64,000 nt of DNA from Phalacrocorax aristotelis (Eukaryota; Chordata; Aves; Suliformes; Phalacrocoracidae): positions 1-64,000 of the forward strand of contig NW_027441247.1 of NCBI RefSeq assembly GCF_949628215.1. Direction: 5' to 3'. Position numbers and translations under genes: made by a program. Positions within the stretch are counted from its first letter, which is position 1. The number at the start of each line of letters is the position of its first letter. The notes beneath the pieces are model-generated. The model saw only the letters and a program-made list of their open reading frames with translations, did not search any database and was not told the origin of the DNA. Of the stretch, positions 37,127 to 64,000 are shown piece after piece.

Positions 37127-37714
37127 ATGGCTGGGGACACCGAGGGGGTCCCCCCTTTGGATTGCGTCATCTGTTTCGCCCCCTACGATCGTCTTTTCAA
37201 GGTGCCCAAGGTTTTGGGGTGCGGTCACACCTTTTGCCTCGAATGCCTTGCCAGGGTTACCGTGGTGACCCCCGCCTCCCCCACTTTGCTCTGCCCCATC
37301 TGCCGCCGCCCCACGGTGTTGCCCCGCCGCCGCGGACCCCCGGCTTTGCCCACCCGCGCCGATCTCCTGGCTCTCCTACCCCCGGGCCCCACCGCCTCCG
37401 TCCGCTTCAGCCGTCCCAAGGGATTGCTCTACGTTCACCCCGGACACCCCAAACCCCCCGACCAGATCCCCACCGTCACCCTCAGCCTGGAATTGGGGCG
37501 ACCCGAGCCCCCCGCGCCCCCCAACCGGGGTTGGTCTTGGCTCTCCGGCCGGTGGTCTCTGTACCGAACGGTGGCCTTGACGGTGGCGTTGATGGTGGGA
37601 GGGGGTTTGCTGTTCTTCGGAGTCTTCATCTTCTTCCTCCAGCCTGTGATGTGTCCTACGGGTGGGCCGGTGACAAACAGCACCTGGGGAGAGCCGGGCT
37701 GGCCCCCGTATTGA
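37127..37714 (+). CDS. RNF225: RING-finger, tail-anchored protein of RNF225 type
   Basis: Likely membrane-anchored E3 ubiquitin ligase. The single coding exon begins ACCGCCATGG, 28 bases after an acceptor, and gives 195 residues. Residues 11-60 form a C3HC4 RING: CVIC, then CGHTFCLEC, then CPICRR. A Pro/Arg-rich linker follows. Residues about 148-171 (TVALTVALMVGGGLLFFGVF plus IFFL) form one transmembrane helix, and the protein ends in a short tail GEPGWPPY. RING first and a C-terminal membrane anchor are the layout of the RNF183/RNF223/RNF225 group. In human, RNF225 is the direct neighbour of RPS5 on 19q13.43, which is the main reason for choosing RNF225. Without a tree, RNF223 or another member cannot be excluded. 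Confidence 0.8.
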   Translation: MAGDTEGVPPLDCVICFAPYDRLFKVPKVLGCGHTFCLECLARVTVVTPASPTLLCPICRRPTVLPRRRGPPALPTRADLLALLPPGPTASVRFSRPKGLLYVHPGHPKPPDQIPTVTLSLELGRPEPPAPPNRGWSWLSGRWSLYRTVALTVALMVGGGLLFFGVFIFFLQPVMCPTGGPVTNSTWGEPGWPPY

Positions 37715-37940
37715 GGGGGCCCCCCCTTTTTATCCCATAGCAGAACCCCCCCCCCTTCTTCATGTTGTCGACCCCCACGGTGTCTTGGTGGCCCAGGGAC
37801 CACCCGTGGGGCCAAGTCCCCGCTCCTCTGTGGCCTCTGAGCCCGTGCCCTCGCCCACCCACGGCTCTTTGGGGAGGGGGTGCACCCACCTTGGGGGTCA
37901 TATTTTGGGGGTGTCACCGGATCAGTCCTGTCTCGCCTGT

Positions 37941-37946
37941 ATTAAA
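37941..37946 (+). terminator. Polyadenylation signal ATTAAA for the RNF225-like gene
   Basis: This variant signal lies about 230 bases after the stop codon and is the only plausible one before 38.1 kb. Confidence 0.5.
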
Positions 37947-37999
37947 CAGGTTTTCCTGGATGCCGACTGTGTCCCGGTGCTTCATTTCCAACCCTGATC

Positions 38000-39800
38000 C
38001 CGAGGGCGACCCCCTCGCTGCCCCTCCCCGAGGCGGGACGCCTGTGGCCCGCGGGCTGGATTTTTGGGCTGTAAATCACCAATTTTAGTTAAGCAGAGGG
38101 AGAGGAACGGGGATCCCTGTCACCAGGATGCCCGTGTCCCTGGTGTATGGGGGTGACTAGGGGTGACTAGGGGTGACAGGGTGTCTAATTCCAGACACGC
38201 ACACGCACCCCCCCTCCCCTTTCCGCCCTCCCACGGTGCCTGGCATGGCCACCACCTTCCCCAACCCCTATCAGCGCCGTCCCCGGTACTGGTGGCACGG
38301 TGTAGGGGCGGTGTTCAGTGCTGGTGTGTGTTTTGGGGGTGTGGGTGTGGGGTTGGTCCTGGTACTGGCACCCCCACCTGGATTGTTGGGGGCGGGGGGG
38401 GGGGGTTTGATGTCAAAGCAAGGGCGCATGGGTTGTGCTGCTGGGTGCGGCTGTGAACACCGTCACGCTGAAGCAGCCGGGGTGGTTGTACCTGGTACTG
38501 GACTGACTGGATCTAGGATCAGCCTGGACCCAGGACCAGCCTAGGCCCAGGGACAATCAGACCCAGGAACAATCAGACCCGGGAACAGCCGGATCCTTTC
38601 CTTGGACTTGCTGACACCCCCCCCCTACACCCCAAAGCTGGGCCTAACTGCCAGAGGACAACCATGAGCTTGGCCTACAGTTCTCCGGCTGTACCGGGGT
38701 ACCCCTGGGGAGGGACCCCAGCCCCAGTGGTTGGGGGTACGGTGTAGTTCCCATTTCATGGTTAAACACCACAAGAGACACGTGAGAAGAAGCAGGGTCC
38801 GGTTGTCCACTAAAGTGCGACTGTACATATGAGAAACCAGACCCCGGGTACAACAGTCTGCGCGTACAGGACCCGGCCTAACGCTGCGCTTGAACGTACA
38901 GCCCCAGCCACAGACTCTCTGCCTGTGCTCACACCTCACCGCAGCCGGTTGTGAGCTACAGTCGGACAATACAGCGTAAAAAAAACAATGGATCTGGTTG
39001 CACCAACAACTGATCCCAAACCAGCCGTCGGCTACAGCCGGACCGTGCGTTACAGTAACCAACCCCAATGTGCAATACGATTTGATTGTACGTACAAGTT
39101 GTGCACTACAGTCTGACTAGACTTAATTAGACTCGGTTGTACACTACAGCCTAACATGAAACTACAGGAATCGCTGCTTGCGACACAACTGCCTGCATCC
39201 CTGGGCCTGAACCTGCATCCCCACGTTGCCTGTATCAACACCGGGCTACACCACCACCGTTACAGGGGATTAACAGGGTGGTTGTTTGCTACACTGGGAG
39301 CCGAGCTCCGGTTGTGCGCAACAGCGCGGGGTGATGGAGGGGATGTCGTGTAGGTGTAGCAGGGACAGCTTGGAGGAGGACAGGTCAGCAGGACTGTCCG
39401 ACTGTGTGCTACAGCTGGAGCGGAGAGGGAGATGGGATGGCTGTAGGGGCGGTGGGACGACTGTAGGGGAGGTTGGGGTGGGCTTTCCACGTTGTTAACT
39501 CAGGCCTCACTCAGTCTGCCCCTCCCCCACCCCTTAATTAAGAACCACCCTTCTCCCCCCACCCACCCCATAGTTTTCCGCCTGACAACAGTCAGAGGGC
39601 GGGTGACACCGGGAGCCCCAGGAGGGGGGACGTGGCCAGAGCCGTGGTCCCCCAGGTTAAGACGAAGAGATGCATTAAAAAAAAATAATCAATAATAAGG
39701 CAGAGGCTCTGCCCTCCCTGCCTAGCCCCACCCACTGACCCCACCCCACTTAGCTCCACCCCTCAGCAAAGAGCCACGCCCCTCTGCTCTTAGCCACGCC
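38000..39800. other. Intergenic spacer between converging RNF225-like gene and GABBR1
   Basis: No exon or RNA gene was found on either strand. From about 38640 to 39430 a degenerate motif GGTTGTNNRCTACAGYCKGAC recurs about ten times, in both orderly and scrambled form. No AATAAA was seen on the - strand for GABBR1. Confidence 0.6.
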
Positions 39801-39813
39801 CCCCGGGGGGGTG

Positions 39814-62644
<22,831 letters not shown>

Positions 62645-62814
62645 CTATAGGGACGGCGACAGCCCCACACTTATGGGGCGGAGGGAACGGACACCTGGGT
62701 GTCCGGGCCCCCCCCCAGCTCCCGCCTGCGCTTCCCCAGCCCCCGACGGGCGGCCCCAGACCCCGCCTTGCTGGGGGCGGGGGTGGATCGATGGAGGGAC
62801 GCCCTATGGAACAC

Positions 62815-64000
62815 GCTCCCGGTGTGCGCGTGCCCCGCACCCCCTATAGAGTGCACGCCCTATAGACTATGCCCCACATGCCCTGCACCCCCTATAGAGT
62901 GCACCCCCTATAGACTATGCCCCACATGCCCTACACCCCCTATAGAGTGCACCCCCTATAGGCTATGCCCCACATGCCCCGCACCCCCTATAGACTATGC
63001 CCCACATGCCCCGCACCCCCTATAGAGTGCACCCCCTATAGACTATGCCCCACATGCCCCGCACCCCCTATAGAGTGCACCCCCTATAGACTATGCCCCA
63101 CATGCCCTGCACCCCCTATAGAGTGCACCCCCTATAGACTATGCCCCACATGCCCCGCACCCCCTATAGACTATGCCCCACATGCCCCGCACCCCCTATA
63201 GAGTGCACCCCCTATAGACTATGCCCCACATGCCCCGCACCCCCTATAGAGTGCACCCCCTATAGACTATGCCCCACATGCCCTGCACCCCCTATAGACT
63301 ATGCCCCACATGCCCTGCACCCCCTATAGAGCGCACCCCCTATAGACTATGCCCCACATGCCCTACACCCCCTATAGAGTGCACCCCCTATAGACTATGC
63401 CCCACATGCCCTACACCCCCTATAGAGTGCACCCCCTATAGACTATGCCCCACATGCCCCGCACCCCCTATAGACTATGCCCCACATGCCCCGCACCCCC
63501 TATAGAGTGCATCCCCTATAGACTATGCCCCACATGCCCCGCACCCCCTATAGACTATGCCCCACATGCCCTGCACCCCCTATAGAGTGCACCCCCTATA
63601 GACTATGCCCCACATGCCCCGCACCCCCTATAGAGTGCACCCCCTATAGACTATGCCCCACATGCCCTACACCCCCTATAGAGTGCACCCCCTGTAGACT
63701 ATGCCCCACATGCCCCGCACCCCCTATAGACTATGCCCCACATGCCCTACACCCCCTATAGAGTGCACCCCCTATAGACTATGCCCCACATGCCCTACAC
63801 CCCCTATAGACTATGCCCCACATGCCCCGCACCCCCTATAGAGCGCACCCCCTATAGACTATGCCCCACATGCCCTACACCCCCTATAGAATGCACCCCC
63901 TATAGACTATGCCCCACATGCCCCGCACCCCCTATAGAGCGCATACCCCATAGACTGTCCCTCATGCCCTGCAGCCCCTATATACGGTACATCTCCTACA
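62815..64000 (+). repeat. 48/32-bp CCCTATAGA minisatellite upstream of GABBR1
   Basis: About 27 units combine CCTATAGACTATGCCCCACA (32-bp form) with an optional CCCCCTATAGAGTGCA segment (48-bp form). The array runs to the window edge. It starts about 170 bases upstream of the GABBR1a ATG, so it abuts the promoter. Confidence 0.93.

Overview
The window is vertebrate genomic DNA, most likely from a bird. It is very GC-rich, has short exons with GT-AG introns, carries two CR1 LINE 3' fragments, and almost every intron and spacer is filled by its own GC-rich minisatellite. This is the texture of avian microchromosome or dot-chromosome DNA. There are no bacterial, CRISPR or plasmid features. I cannot name the species. 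A 200-base N gap lies at 31234-31433, so this is an imperfect assembly.

Layout. (1) 1-5437, + strand: two coding blocks of an Ala/Val/Thr-rich helical protein that I do not recognise, separated by minisatellites. (2) 7106-21056, - strand: MDC1, the DNA-damage adaptor, reconstructed as 12 phase-consistent coding exons with a short basic N terminus, a 2.46-kb exon holding 13 SDTD motifs, two TQxF motifs and the C-terminal tandem BRCT domain. (3) 22456-28478, + strand: TUBB (class I beta-tubulin), head-to-head with MDC1 across a CCAAT-rich divergent promoter. (4) 32124-36140, + strand: RPS5. (5) 37127-37714, + strand: a membrane-anchored RING-finger gene of RNF225 type. (6) 39814-62644, - strand: GABBR1, 22 coding exons including two sushi domains, an 18-nt microexon and a separate GABBR1b-type start. 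The region upstream of GABBR1 to the window end is another tandem array.

The genes do not form one pathway. Their arrangement is informative because MDC1/TUBB and GABBR1 are human 6p21-22 genes while RPS5/RNF225 are 19q13.4 neighbours, and here they lie together. The conserved genes look functional, but TUBB and GABBR1 each have a single one-base reading-frame break, and the unknown gene has about three in or beside G runs. Assembly error is the simplest explanation.

The most unusual observations are: a 73-bp minisatellite made from copies of an MDC1 splice acceptor plus the first bases of its first BRCT exon; an MDC1 that shows no FHA domain but has a strongly expanded SDTD region with a second repeated PDV motif; a roughly 1.5-kb polypurine tract just upstream of the GABBR1b start; and an array of YY1-like motifs in TUBB intron 1.
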